From NCBI RefSeq assembly GCF_018069755.1, contig NZ_JAGQDE010000005.1, positions 1 through 64,000 of the forward strand: 64,000 bases of DNA. Reading direction: 5' to 3'. Positions 32,905 to 42,058 of this stretch are shown in pieces. The position numbers and the translations under genes are program-made. The notes under the pieces are model-generated. The model saw only the letters and a list, made by a program, of their open reading frames with translations, made no database searches and was not told where the DNA came from. Position 1 is the first letter of the stretch. Each line of letters starts with the position of its first letter. The stretch comes from Ideonella aquatica (GTDB lineage: Bacteria; Pseudomonadota; Gammaproteobacteria; Burkholderiales; Burkholderiaceae_C).

Positions 32905-33366
32905 CTAATCGACCAGGACAGCCTGCCGGACCCGCTCCACGTAGCCCGGCCCGACGGCACGACTGTCGTCCGGACAACCGGCCGCCGAATTGCAGGCAGT
33001 GGCGGTGATCGTGATGCTGCGCACCACATGGACCGCGCCAGGGGCGCTTTCGCCTTCGTTGTAGGCCGTGGCGTTGCAACGCACGGTGACCCACACCCCG
33101 GCGTCGGCGCTCAGGTCCAGCGTCTGGCTGGCGTTGCTGCAGGCGGTCCAGCTGCCCTTCAGGGCCTGCCAGGCGCCCCACTCCAGGCCCGCGCTGGCGG
33201 CCACGTTGGCGCGCGCCACCGATACGCCCTGGGCGGACGACAACTGCTGCGCGCTGCCCAGCCGCACCACCGCGGCCGCCAGCGCCGCCAGCAGCACCAG
33301 CACCACCACTGCGGCGATGGCGCCGAAGCCGTGTTGCACGGATTGCGGCGAACGGCGCAGCCTCAT
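32905..33366 (-). CDS. mshP: MSHA biogenesis protein MshP-like
   Basis: 153 aa. A short basic N-terminus with a single membrane segment (GFGAIAAVVVLVLLAALAAAV) that resembles a degenerate prepilin/PilX-type leader, then a small periplasmic domain with cysteines (GSWTACSNASQTL, VRCNATAY, ATACNSAAGCPDDS). The assignment rests on position as the last gene after mshO and on size and topology; sequence similarity to MshP is weak by eye. ATGA overlap with mshO. Confidence 0.7.
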   Translation of the reverse strand: MRLRRSPQSVQHGFGAIAAVVVLVLLAALAAAVVRLGSAQQLSSAQGVSVARANVAASAGLEWGAWQALKGSWTACSNASQTLDLSADAGVWVTVRCNATAYNEGESAPGAVHVVRSITITATACNSAAGCPDDSRAVGPGYVERVRQAVLVD

Positions 33367-34247
33367 GGCACGTTGCTCACATGCGCACCCATGCTCAGGT
33401 GGGCGGTCTCGCCGCCGCGGGCGAGCTCAATGTCCAGCCAGACAAAACCACTCTGCTGCGTCGCCCCCTGGTTCGGGTCGTAGACGAAGTGGCAGCTGCG
33501 CACGCGCTCGGCCAGCACCGCGCCGCCGCTGGGGCAACTGCTGGGCGCTGCCGCGTTGAAGCCATAGGCCTGCGACAGCCGCAGCGTGCCCTTGCCGTTG
33601 CCTTCGCTGTCCAGCGTGCCGTCGGCGCCGCTGCAGCTGAAGAACACCGCCTGCCGGCTGGCCGGCACCAGCAGGAAGCGGCCGCCGTCATAGCCGGGCG
33701 AGACCTGCAGCGCGCCGATGCTCACCCGCTGCGTGCCGAAACTGGCCGCCGGGGTGGACACCGCGGTGACCAGCGCGCGGTTGCTGCCGGCATAGACGTC
33801 GTTGGTGTTCTGGTTGTTGATCACCACATAGTCGCCCACCGCAGCGGCGTTGCCGCTGGCCCCCAGCACATCGAACACCGTGGTCGCGGCACTGGTGTCC
33901 ACCCAGGCCGAACAGTCGGCTGCCGGCGAACACGAGGGGCCGCTGTCGTTCTCGGTATCCGGCCCGGCGCGGTAGCGGCCACCGCCATGGGCGGGCACCA
34001 GCTCGATGCACTGGTCGCCAACGATGCGCACCGAGTTCGGCACCGCTCGGCGCACATCACGCACCATCAAGGCCAGGGCGGCATCGGCCTCATGCAGCAG
34101 CTCGCCGCGGTCACGGCTGGCCAGGTACAGGCCCATGGCGGGCAGCACGAAGACCACGAGTGCCGCCGCCAGCACGCCGGTGACGGCGATGACCATCACC
34201 AGCTCCACCAGCGTGAAGCCTGACTGGGGCGTGGCGTGGTGCGTCAT
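33363..34247 (-). CDS. mshO: MshO-like minor pseudopilin
   Basis: 294 aa with a type IV prepilin leader: SG^FTLVELVMVIAVTGVLA (cleavage before Phe, Glu5 present). The globular part has DRGELLHEADAALALMVRDV-type helix and several cysteines. Minor pilins of this type prime pilus assembly at the tip. ATGA overlaps at both ends (mshD, mshP) show tight translational coupling. Confidence 0.82.
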   Translation of the reverse strand: MTHHATPQSGFTLVELVMVIAVTGVLAAALVVFVLPAMGLYLASRDRGELLHEADAALALMVRDVRRAVPNSVRIVGDQCIELVPAHGGGRYRAGPDTENDSGPSCSPAADCSAWVDTSAATTVFDVLGASGNAAAVGDYVVINNQNTNDVYAGSNRALVTAVSTPAASFGTQRVSIGALQVSPGYDGGRFLLVPASRQAVFFSCSGADGTLDSEGNGKGTLRLSQAYGFNAAAPSSCPSGGAVLAERVRSCHFVYDPNQGATQQSGFVWLDIELARGGETAHLSMGAHVSNVP

Positions 34248-34708
34248 GAGGCGTAGTCCGTGCGCCAGCCCACCAGCGTCAGTGACAGGCCGCCGCGGCT
34301 GACGGTGACACTGATCTTCAGCGCGCCGCTCACCCCGGCCAGCGTGCCGTTGACCACGCTAACCTGCACCGAGTAGCCGGCCAGCGCCGGAATCGGCGTG
34401 CCGTCGATCGTGCAGACCTGGCCGCTGCTGTTGAAGCCGTGGTAGTCGGCGACGTCGTTGAAGGTGTTGCGTGCGCACACCGCCGACGGTGTGTTGGACG
34501 CTGCGGCAAAGGGCTTGAGGCTGATCTCTTCCATCATCTCCTCGGCCACCGCCTGCAACTGCCGCTCGATCACCGGATCGGCCGATCCCGCGCCCACCGT
34601 GCTGAAGGCCAGCATCACGCCGGCCAGGCCGATCGCGATCACCACCATCGCGATGACCATCTCGATCAGTGTCATGCCACGCTGGCGGCGTTCAGCGGAC
34701 CACGCCAT
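34244..34708 (-). CDS. mshD: MshD-like minor pseudopilin
   Basis: 154 aa. Prepilin leader RG^MTLIEMVIAMVVIAIGLAG with Met at +1 and Glu5; the globular part contains two cysteines (AVCARNTFND, GQVCTIDG). Met at +1 and a short body fit the MshD/PilV-like class. Start ATG at 34708 lies inside the end of mshC (17-nt overlap). Confidence 0.82.
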   Translation of the reverse strand: MAWSAERRQRGMTLIEMVIAMVVIAIGLAGVMLAFSTVGAGSADPVIERQLQAVAEEMMEEISLKPFAAASNTPSAVCARNTFNDVADYHGFNSSGQVCTIDGTPIPALAGYSVQVSVVNGTLAGVSGALKISVTVSRGGLSLTLVGWRTDYAS

Positions 34709-35156
34709 TGGTCCCCCGCACGGTGATCGCCGACAGGCCAGTGGGTGTCAGCGTGAAGTCGGTCGCGCTGCCAGTGGCGCTGGACGAGACCGAGCCATCG
34801 GACAGGAAGTACAGCGTGGTCGACGGCGAGCCGACCATCGATGTGCCGCTGGGCGGCGACGCCCAGGCGGCTGCGCCGTCGGGGCCGCTCAGGTCGGCGC
34901 TGCAGCTGCTGGCCGGGTTGGCTGCCGCGATGCGCAGCGTCATCGAGCCGCTGCTGAAGGCCACGCAGACCAAGCGCCGGTGACTCAGTGCGGTGGACTG
35001 CGCCAGCCGCAGTCCGGCCACGACACTGTCGCGGTAGGCATCGGCGCGCAGACCGCTGGCCGCCTCCAGCCGCGGCAAGGCCACCGCCGCCAGCACGCCC
35101 AGCAGAATGATCACCACCACCAGCTCGACCAGCGTAAAGCCCCGGACGCGGCGCAT
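34692..35156 (-). CDS. mshC: MshC-like minor pseudopilin
   Basis: 154 aa. Prepilin leader RVRG^FTLVELVVVIILLGVLA with Glu5; body like GspH/FimT-type minor pilins (RDSVVAGLRLAQSTALSHRR, then beta strands with SGSMTLRIA). ATG at 35156 overlaps the mshQ stop by 1 nt (TGATG). Confidence 0.82.
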   Translation of the reverse strand: MRRVRGFTLVELVVVIILLGVLAAVALPRLEAASGLRADAYRDSVVAGLRLAQSTALSHRRLVCVAFSSGSMTLRIAAANPASSCSADLSGPDGAAAWASPPSGTSMVGSPSTTLYFLSDGSVSSSATGSATDFTLTPTGLSAITVRGTNGVVR

Positions 35157-38100
35157 CAGAACAGCTCCCGCAGGTGGATCTGCTTGCGCGTTTCGGGTGC
35201 ATAGACGCCAAAGGTCGCGCGCGCTGACGGATCGCGGTCCCAGGTGGCGGCACACGAGCCGTTGCGCGAACGCAGCCACGCCAGGCCGGCGCCAGCCGAA
35301 CTGGCGTGGCTGGTCAGGCAGCTCTGGTCAGCGGCCGTGCCGCTGCCCAGGTTCACTGCCACGTCGACGCTGCCCGTGCCCGAGGGGCTGGGCGGTGCCA
35401 GCGTGATGCTGCCCTGCCCGGCCGACAGCGTCACCGCGCTGACCGCGCTGGTCCAGCTGGCCGCGGTGCCGTTGTGGTTGACGGCACTGGGCCGCACCAC
35501 GGCGCTGGTCGGGAGGCTGGTGCAGCTGTCATCGCTGTTGAGCACCCAGCTGCGGCCGCTCCATGCCTGCACCTGCAGCGGCAACTGCAGGCTGGACTTG
35601 TCGGTACCGAAGGCGTTGGACACCACCAGCCGCCCGCTGCGCAAGGTCATGCTGCCCTCGGTGTAGCCCAGCGAGCTGACGCCGTTGGCGTCGACCGCGC
35701 GCAGACCGATGGACTGTTCGGCAGTGAGCTTGTTGCTGAAGCTGAACACCGGCCCGGTGCCGCTGCCAATGCCTGCACTGAAGGCGCTGGCCGCCAGTGC
35801 ACCGCTCAAGCTGCCGGTGGTGTTGCCGCTGGTCTCGCTGAAGCCGATCGCCTGGGCCTGGTTGGGGCTGGTGGCCACGCTGCCGTCGTAGTTGAGCGTG
35901 ACGGCGCTGGTGGCGTTGCGTGCCGTCACCGTCACACCGAAGGGCTGGCCAGCGTAGCTGAAGCTGCCACAGGCGGCGCTGGTCTGCACATCCAGGTGGT
36001 GCGGAATGACGCCGATACTGCCGGCATCGGTGGTCTGGCTGCCGGTCTGAATGGCGTAGTAGCAGTCTTTCTCGTAGCCGTAGTCCGGATCACCGAAGAC
36101 CGTGTTGTTGCACGCCACGGTGCCGCTCAACCCGTGCGCATGGTAGAACTTGCCGCGCGAGATGTAGCGCACAGTGGCCGTCATGCCCGACGGGATGGTG
36201 CAGTCGCTGCGTTCGTGCGCGCAGTAGGTCCAGGCGCCGGTGGTCCCGGCCACCGAGAGGCCGCTGCCCAGGTAGTTGCTGCTGGCCAGCCGGGCCGTGG
36301 CCTCCAGCCGGCCCACCTCGCTCCAGGCATTGCCGCTGAACGTGATGCTGCCGCCGCTGGCGCTGCCGGCGTTGCCGACCGTGAAGCTGCCATCCACCGC
36401 GCCGCTGCCGCCGGGCTTGGCGCGGTAGAAGCTGATCGCGGGCTTCAGCGGCGTGCTCTCGAGGCCGTAGTTCGGCGTCGCCACCCCCAGCGCGTTGACC
36501 GCTGTCACGGTCACCGAGAACGGATCACCGGCCTTGACGCTGGTCGGGTAGCCACTGAAGGTGTAGTCGTAGGGCGCTGCGACGAAACTGTCGCTGCCGT
36601 TGAGCGTGAGGCCGGCATCGGCACCACTGCCCACATAGCTGGCCGACAGCACCATCTGGCCGACATCGCGGTACTGCACGCTGACGTTGGCCACGCCACT
36701 GGTGTTGAAGCTCAAACTGAAGGACTTGCCGCTGCCGTCGCAGGCCCCGCCGTAATTGCCCGTGGCGTTGAGGGCGGCCAGGTTGACCAGCACGGGCTTG
36801 GTACCGGTGCTGGGATTCTGGTAGCTGCACTTGAGCGTCACGCTCTTGCTGCCGCTGAACGCCGCGCCGCAGCTGCCGCCGCTGTTCTTGACCGCGGTGA
36901 TCGAGACCGTCTGCGACTCGCCCGAGCGGTGCGAGGGCACATCGAACAGAAAGCCGCTGCTGGCCGGCGTGAAGCTGCAGCTGCTGGTCGATGTGGCGGC
37001 CACGCCGAGCCCGCAAAACACCGGCTTGGCATTGCCGGGCGTGACCGACAGGCCCGTCAGGCCGATGGTGGCGGTGGTGGTGGATGTGACCTGCGCTTGA
37101 ATCGTGGTGGTCGACGAACCGGCGGCAATGCTCCAGGCGGCACCTGACGGATAGGTCACCGTTACACCGGTGCCGGTGATCGCCAGGTTGCCGCTCAGCC
37201 CCCCCACGTAGTAGCCCGAGCAGGCCGCATCGGCACAGGCGCGGATGGTGTAGGTGGTGGGCTGACAGGTGACCGAGCTGGTGGCATCGGTGGTCACCTC
37301 GATGTGGTCCAGCTGGCGCCGCGTGACGCTGAAGTAGCCGCTGCCGCCCACCGCGCTCAGCTGTGCCGCAGACAGCGTGGCCGAGCGGCCCGCCACCGAG
37401 GTGGTCACGCCAACACCCGTGCCCGGACAGTTGGCGGCGGCCATCACCACCGACGCCACGTTGGTGCTCAGCCCGCTGTCGCTGGCCAGGTTGAGTTGCA
37501 GGTCGCTCAGCGTGCCTGTCAGGAAGCCGGCCGGGATCAGCGCGTCCGGAATGCACACCGTCAACTGCGTGGGCACGGTGCCCGTGGTCTGCAGGCGCCA
37601 CAGCCGGCCGCTGCGGGCCCGCCCCGCCAGCGTGCCGCTGCCGATCGACACCGTGGTCTCAACGGTGCCGTTGTTGTCGCCAGCGATCACGAAGGAGCGG
37701 TCAGCCGAGAAGGCGGTGCCGGTGGTGGGTGCGATCGTGCTGCTGGTGGCCGGGATGCTGGCGCTGGTGGTGAGCGTGATCTGGTGGCCGCTGTTGGACG
37801 AGCGCGAGATGCGCTGGTCCAGCCTGCTGGTGTCGTCGCGACCCACGCCGACCACGTTGTGGTGGTGGCCGCTGCCGGCCGCCCAGGTCGTGCCGCCGCC
37901 GCTGTGCAGGTAGCTGGTGCTGCCGGCACCGTTGCCGCCCAGCGTGACGCCGTACTTGATCGCCAGGTAGCTCTCCAGCTGGCTGGCCAGTGTGGGCGTC
38001 ATCGTCGTGCCCAGGAACAGCATGCCTTCGGCCAGGTAGCCCTGGAAGGTGCCGTCCCAGCCGGGCCAGCCCACGCGGAACGCGCCGTTGTTGCCGGTGA

Positions 38101-39328
38101 AGGCGATCTGATTGTTCAAGGTGCCGTCGCCGGCTGCAATGACCGCGGCACCATCCTGGCGGATGCCCTGCTTGCCGCTGCCCGGGGCGCCGGTCGAGGT
38201 GACATCCAGCGAAAACAGGTAAATCGACGGCGCGTCCACCAACTTCGACGACGTGTAGAACATCCGATTGGTGGTGCAGCAGTTGCCGGCGTCCCAATAG
38301 ACGTGGGGACTCCACGGAAAATGAACCGACAGACGGCCATCCACGTAACCCGCTGGTGTCGCGGTGTCCTCAAAGAACAGCCAGTTGTACTCGTTGCTGG
38401 ACGAGGCATAGCCCACCGCCACATAGTGAGCCTTGGTCCAGGTGGCGGTTCCCAGGAAACTGGGCCCGGTGAAGTACTGCGCCCCGGCCGCGGTGGCGGT
38501 GGTGCTGGTGAACTCCACCGTCGGATTGAAATTGATGTTGCGCGCGTTGGTGTTGCGGTAGACCGGCGCCGTGGTGCTGCCGTTCAGGTTGCGTGCGAAG
38601 CTGGCGCTGTTGAGCCAGGTGCCGATGGCCGCACCGTCTGCCAGGCCGATCGTGCCCGCCCGACCCCACCAGACATGGCCACTGACGCCACCCGGCGCGC
38701 TGCCCTCACCCGCCGTGAAGGTCACCGCACTGAAGGAATTGGCTTTGCCGTTGTTGTTCAGACCCCACTGGGCGACATCGGTGCCACTGAGCTGCACACC
38801 GATGGTGGCGCTGCTGCCGGAATCGCCCATCGAGCCATAGCGGAACTCGACGTTGCCGTACTCGTAGATCGCCACCTGGAAGGTCAGCCGCAGCAACAGG
38901 TTGTTGTAGGGCGACACGCTGTTCCAGCTGATCACGAAGCGCCGGTTCGGCGCGGTGCCCAGCGTGCCGTAGGTGACCGAGGCCCCAAGCACATCGGTGC
39001 GCAGGTCGTCCCAGTACGGCAGCAGCAGCGGCGCGGTGCCAGAGGGCAGCGCGGTGTTGGCATAGGCGGTGTTGGCCGCGCTGAAGGCCACCAGCCCGTT
39101 GGACGACACGTAGACCTTGGTCAGCGAGACACCGCCCACGGTGACCGTGAACGGCAGGTTGATCGCGGCCGAGGCGACATCGTCACCCACCACGCCAGCG
39201 CTGGTCGAGACCGTGTCCCAGCTGTAGGTCGAGCTGGCCGCCGTGTACGTGGCCGACCACGCAGGTGCGCTGGCCAGCGCCAGGACGGCGAGCCAGGCAT
39301 GCAGCAGCAGTCGCACGAACTTCGACAT
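35156..39328 (-). CDS. mshQ: MshQ-like giant MSHA pilus-associated protein (putative tip adhesin)
   Basis: 1390 aa, secreted. Signal peptide (VRLLLHAWLAVLALASAPAW-SA). N-terminal beta domain at about 20-210 (VYVSSNGLVAF, LLLPYWDDLRTDV), then a LamG/concanavalin-like region (about 215-480), a Cys-containing region with IEVTTDATSSVTCQPTTYTI (about 690-760), and a C-terminal half matching the DUF6701/MshQ type (NSGGSCGAAFSGSKSVTLKC; GKFYHAHGLSGTVACNN; PHHLDVQTSAACGSFSYAG). Very Ser/Thr/Gly-rich, as in surface adhesins. Placed between the pilin genes and the minor pilins, not last as in Vibrio. Confidence 0.85.
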   Translation of the reverse strand: MSKFVRLLLHAWLAVLALASAPAWSATYTAASSTYSWDTVSTSAGVVGDDVASAAINLPFTVTVGGVSLTKVYVSSNGLVAFSAANTAYANTALPSGTAPLLLPYWDDLRTDVLGASVTYGTLGTAPNRRFVISWNSVSPYNNLLLRLTFQVAIYEYGNVEFRYGSMGDSGSSATIGVQLSGTDVAQWGLNNNGKANSFSAVTFTAGEGSAPGGVSGHVWWGRAGTIGLADGAAIGTWLNSASFARNLNGSTTAPVYRNTNARNINFNPTVEFTSTTATAAGAQYFTGPSFLGTATWTKAHYVAVGYASSSNEYNWLFFEDTATPAGYVDGRLSVHFPWSPHVYWDAGNCCTTNRMFYTSSKLVDAPSIYLFSLDVTSTGAPGSGKQGIRQDGAAVIAAGDGTLNNQIAFTGNNGAFRVGWPGWDGTFQGYLAEGMLFLGTTMTPTLASQLESYLAIKYGVTLGGNGAGSTSYLHSGGGTTWAAGSGHHHNVVGVGRDDTSRLDQRISRSSNSGHQITLTTSASIPATSSTIAPTTGTAFSADRSFVIAGDNNGTVETTVSIGSGTLAGRARSGRLWRLQTTGTVPTQLTVCIPDALIPAGFLTGTLSDLQLNLASDSGLSTNVASVVMAAANCPGTGVGVTTSVAGRSATLSAAQLSAVGGSGYFSVTRRQLDHIEVTTDATSSVTCQPTTYTIRACADAACSGYYVGGLSGNLAITGTGVTVTYPSGAAWSIAAGSSTTTIQAQVTSTTTATIGLTGLSVTPGNAKPVFCGLGVAATSTSSCSFTPASSGFLFDVPSHRSGESQTVSITAVKNSGGSCGAAFSGSKSVTLKCSYQNPSTGTKPVLVNLAALNATGNYGGACDGSGKSFSLSFNTSGVANVSVQYRDVGQMVLSASYVGSGADAGLTLNGSDSFVAAPYDYTFSGYPTSVKAGDPFSVTVTAVNALGVATPNYGLESTPLKPAISFYRAKPGGSGAVDGSFTVGNAGSASGGSITFSGNAWSEVGRLEATARLASSNYLGSGLSVAGTTGAWTYCAHERSDCTIPSGMTATVRYISRGKFYHAHGLSGTVACNNTVFGDPDYGYEKDCYYAIQTGSQTTDAGSIGVIPHHLDVQTSAACGSFSYAGQPFGVTVTARNATSAVTLNYDGSVATSPNQAQAIGFSETSGNTTGSLSGALAASAFSAGIGSGTGPVFSFSNKLTAEQSIGLRAVDANGVSSLGYTEGSMTLRSGRLVVSNAFGTDKSSLQLPLQVQAWSGRSWVLNSDDSCTSLPTSAVVRPSAVNHNGTAASWTSAVSAVTLSAGQGSITLAPPSPSGTGSVDVAVNLGSGTAADQSCLTSHASSAGAGLAWLRSRNGSCAATWDRDPSARATFGVYAPETRKQIHLRELF

Positions 39329-39381
39329 GCGTCGATTCTGCGAAGCGGCCGCGCCGCCAAACCGCTGAAAAGACGCCCAAA

Positions 39382-39432
39382 GGCCAGGCTGAACCGACCC
39401 CACCGCGATGGCGGGACCGGCTCAGCCTGGCC
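39382..39432 (-). terminator. Terminator/attenuator after the second pilin gene
   Basis: A perfect 11-bp inverted repeat GGCCAGGCTGA/TCAGCCTGGCC encloses a further GC-rich stem, lying in the 133-bp gap between mshA2 and mshQ. On the minus strand it is followed by TTTGGGCGTCTTTT. It probably ends most transcripts after the pilin genes. Confidence 0.7.
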
Positions 39433-39461
39433 CTTCTGCGCTGCCGCCCCCGAAGGACGGA

Positions 39462-39860
39462 TCAGTTGCCGGCGGCGATGCCCTTGAAGCTGGCGCTGCT
39501 GTTGCTCACGCTGACGGTGCAATCGGCCGTGGTGCCGTTGGTCGTGCCGGGTTCGGAGCCCGATGCGGCCACGCTGTAACCGCTGGGCAGACCGCCTTGC
39601 AGCAGGCCCGAGACATCCGAGCACTCGTCGACCTTGACGCACTTGTCCGCGGTGACTGCGTTGTTGGTCAACATGCAGCCGGCGTAGTTGTTGTTCATGG
39701 CCGCGGCGGCGGCGCCGGCCACACCGGCGGCCGTGCCGTCGTAGGCGTCGTCACGCAGGTCCATGAACTTGGGCAGGGCGGCGGCCGCCAGGATGCCGAG
39801 GATGACGATCACGACGATCAGTTCGATCAGCGTGAAGCCGCGTTGCAGGGTGGATTTCAT
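39462..39860 (-). CDS. mshA: MshA-like major pilin, copy 2
   Basis: 132 aa type IV pilin. Leader MKSTLQRG^[17 protein letters not shown] with Glu5, then [20 protein letters not shown] and a small C-terminal domain with cysteines ([35 protein letters not shown]) closing a D-loop. Very similar to copy 1 through the helix and up to [10 protein letters not shown]; they differ mainly at the C-terminus. Strong AAGGAG ribosome-binding site; followed by an intrinsic terminator-like hairpin. Confidence 0.9.
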   Translation of the reverse strand: MKSTLQRGFTLIELIVVIVILGILAAAALPKFMDLRDDAYDGTAAGVAGAAAAAMNNNYAGCMLTNNAVTADKCVKVDECSDVSGLLQGGLPSGYSVAASGSEPGTTNGTTADCTVSVSNSSASFKGIAAGN

Positions 39861-39893
39861 CGCATGCTCCTTGCGCAGGCAGGGCGGTGGGAC

Positions 39894-40298
39894 TCAATTG
39901 CCGGCGGCGACGCCCTTGAAGCTCGCCAGCGCACCGGCCTGGTAGCCGGTGTAGAACACATTGCAGTCGCCCGTGGCGCCATTGGTGGTGCCCAGGTCGG
40001 TGCCCGACGCCGCCACGCTGTAGCCGCTGGGCAGGCCGGCCTGCAGCAGGCTGGCCACGTCGGAGCAGTTGTCCACCTTGACGCACTTGTTGGCGGTCAC
40101 GGTGTTGTTGGTCAGCATGCAGCCGCTGTAGTTCAGGTTCATGGCCGCGGCACCGGCGCCAGCCACGCCTTGCGCGGCGGATGCGTAGGCGTCGCCGCGC
40201 AAGTCCATGAACTTGGGCAGGGCCGTGGCGGCCAGGATGCCCAGGATGACGATCACGACGATCAGCTCGATCAACGTGAAGCCTTTGGTGGATCTCAT
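39894..40298 (-). CDS. mshA: MshA-like major pilin, copy 1
   Basis: 134 aa. Leader MRSTKG^[17 protein letters not shown] with Glu5; [20 protein letters not shown]; cysteines in [26 protein letters not shown] and GDCNVFYTG. Its C-terminal surface region ([20 protein letters not shown]) is unlike copy 2 until the final FKGxAAGN. ATG with AAGGAG 6 nt upstream. Separated from copy 2 by 33 bp; the pair looks like a tandem duplication. Confidence 0.92.
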   Translation of the reverse strand: MRSTKGFTLIELIVVIVILGILAATALPKFMDLRGDAYASAAQGVAGAGAAAMNLNYSGCMLTNNTVTANKCVKVDNCSDVASLLQAGLPSGYSVAASGTDLGTTNGATGDCNVFYTGYQAGALASFKGVAAGN

Positions 40299-40324
40299 CG
40301 GAATCTCCTTCGAGGCGGGGTGGG

Positions 40325-40828
40325 TCAGGAACAGGTGGACTGCAGGACGGTGATCTCCGGCCGCTGCCCCACGCCGGCGGGGGCGAGATAGACCAGCTCG
40401 CACGTCCCGTTTTCGGCATGTCGCAGCGACACCTTGAGCCCGGCCTGTCCATGCAGCCGGACGCTCTCCACTCGGAATTGATCGGCCGCGGGCTCGCCGG
40501 GCACCAGGCCGACCAGCCGGCCAATGCCGTCCAGCCCGGCCTGCGGGTAGCCCGTCTCGCCGCGCACCAGCCACAGGCCGACGCGCACCTCACGGCAGTC
40601 CTCGCGCCGATCACGGGCCTGGGCGGCCAGGCATTGCCAGTGGAACTGATCGACGGCCTGGATCATCAGCAGCGCCATGTTGTCCAGCGTGGCGGTGCGC
40701 GCGTAGCGCTGGGCATCGCGGTAGCGCGGCAGCGCCACCGCCAGCAGCGAGGCGATGATCACGATGACCACGGCCAGCTCCAGCAGGCTGAAGCCCGGCG
40801 CGCGGTGGGTTCGACGCAGCGGCTTCAT
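40325..40828 (-). CDS. MSHA minor pseudopilin (MshB/MshF-like)
   Basis: 167 aa. Prepilin leader RAPG^[18 protein letters not shown] with Glu5, helix [20 protein letters not shown], two cysteines in the middle and two at the C-terminus ([12 protein letters not shown]). Its place between mshG and mshA is that of mshF/mshB in Vibrio, and only one gene is present here; I cannot tell which it corresponds to. ATGA overlap with mshG. Confidence 0.8.
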   Translation of the reverse strand: MKPLRRTHRAPGFSLLELAVVIVIIASLLAVALPRYRDAQRYARTATLDNMALLMIQAVDQFHWQCLAAQARDRREDCREVRVGLWLVRGETGYPQAGLDGIGRLVGLVPGEPAADQFRVESVRLHGQAGLKVSLRHAENGTCELVYLAPAGVGQRPEITVLQSTCS

Positions 40829-42057
40829 TTCTTGAAGGCCGCGCGGCCCAGGTCCCAGACCGGCAGGAAGACACCCAGCGCCAGGATCAGCACCAGGATG
40901 CCCAGGAAGACGATCAGGATCGGCTCGATCTGCTGCGACAAGGTCTTGAGCTCGTACTCGACGTCGCGCGCATACAGGTCGGCCACCTCGTCCATCAGCT
41001 CGTCGACCGCGCCAGTCTCCTCGCCCACCGCGATCATCTGCAGCACCACCGGCGTGAAGATGCCGGCCAGTGCGGCCGCGCGCAGAATGGTCTCGCCGCG
41101 CTCGACGCTGTCGCGGATACCTTCCACGCGCTGGCCAATCCAGCGGTTGTCCACCGTCTGCGAGACCACCGCCAGCGCCTGCGCCACCGGCACGCCAGAG
41201 CGCAATGACAGGGCAAAGCTGCGGGCAAAGCGCGACAGCGTCGCCTTGTGAACGATCTTGCCGGCCACCGGCAGGCGCAGCTTGGTGCGGTCCCAGATCA
41301 GGCGGCCGGCGGGCGTCGCTGCCCAGCGCCGAAAGCCCACGAAGCCAGCCACGGCGCCCAGCGCCAGCAGCCAGCCGAACTGCACGGTGAAGGCCGAGGT
41401 GGCCATCAGCACGCGGGTCATCCACGGCAACTCGGCACCAAAGTTGCGGAACACCTGGTCGAAGGCCGGGATCACGAAGAGGTTGATCACCCCCACCGCC
41501 ACCACCATCGCGGCGATCACGAAGCTGGGGTAGCGCAGCGCCGAGCGCACCTGCTGGCGCATGAACTGCTCGAACTCCAGGTGCTTGAACAGCCGCAGGA
41601 AGACCTCGTCCAGGCGCCCGGTGGCCTCGCCCACGCGAACCATCGCGATGTAGAAGGCGTCGAACACCGCGGGGTGCGAGGCCAGCGCCTGCGACAGTTC
41701 GCGGCCGGACTCCAGCGTCTGGCGCACCGCGGCCAGCGTGGCGCGCATCGCCGGATTGGCGGCCGATTCGATCAGCCCGCCCAGCGCGCGCAGGATGGGC
41801 ACGCCGGCCCGCAGCAGGGTATTGAGCTGGCGCGAAAACAGCAGCAGGTCCACCGTGGCCACGCGCGGCTGGCGCCAGGCCGGCAGGCGCAGGCGGAGCG
41901 GCAGCGCTGGGCTGCGTGCCGCCACGGCGGCCTGGATGCGCAGCGGCGTGATGCCTCGCGACTGCAGTTGCTCGGCCACCGCGCCGGCGCTGGGCGCCTC
42001 CAGCGTGCCGGAGACGGCACCGCCGGGACCATGGCCGGTGTAAGCGAACTCGGCCAT
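40825..42057 (-). CDS. mshG: MshG, GspF/PilC-type inner-membrane platform protein
   Basis: 410 aa. Platform protein on which pilins are assembled. Two T2SF repeats: LLLFSRQLNTLLRAGVPILR ... YPSFVIAAMVVAVGVINLFV and RFARSFALSLRSGVPVAQAL ... ILIVFLGILVLILALGVFLP, each ending in membrane helices. Begins MAEFAYTGHGPGGAVSGTLE, typical of the family. ATG at 42057 one nt after the mshE stop, AAGG upstream. Confidence 0.93.
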   Translation of the reverse strand: MAEFAYTGHGPGGAVSGTLEAPSAGAVAEQLQSRGITPLRIQAAVAARSPALPLRLRLPAWRQPRVATVDLLLFSRQLNTLLRAGVPILRALGGLIESAANPAMRATLAAVRQTLESGRELSQALASHPAVFDAFYIAMVRVGEATGRLDEVFLRLFKHLEFEQFMRQQVRSALRYPSFVIAAMVVAVGVINLFVIPAFDQVFRNFGAELPWMTRVLMATSAFTVQFGWLLALGAVAGFVGFRRWAATPAGRLIWDRTKLRLPVAGKIVHKATLSRFARSFALSLRSGVPVAQALAVVSQTVDNRWIGQRVEGIRDSVERGETILRAAALAGIFTPVVLQMIAVGEETGAVDELMDEVADLYARDVEYELKTLSQQIEPILIVFLGILVLILALGVFLPVWDLGRAAFKK

Positions 42058-42058
42058 C

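Noticed and set aside
35156-39328. CRISPR or tandem DNA repeats in the Ser/Thr/Gly-rich mshQ gene
   Set aside because: The similar-looking GCTG/GCTGG runs are codon-level low complexity without regular spacing or conserved repeat units.
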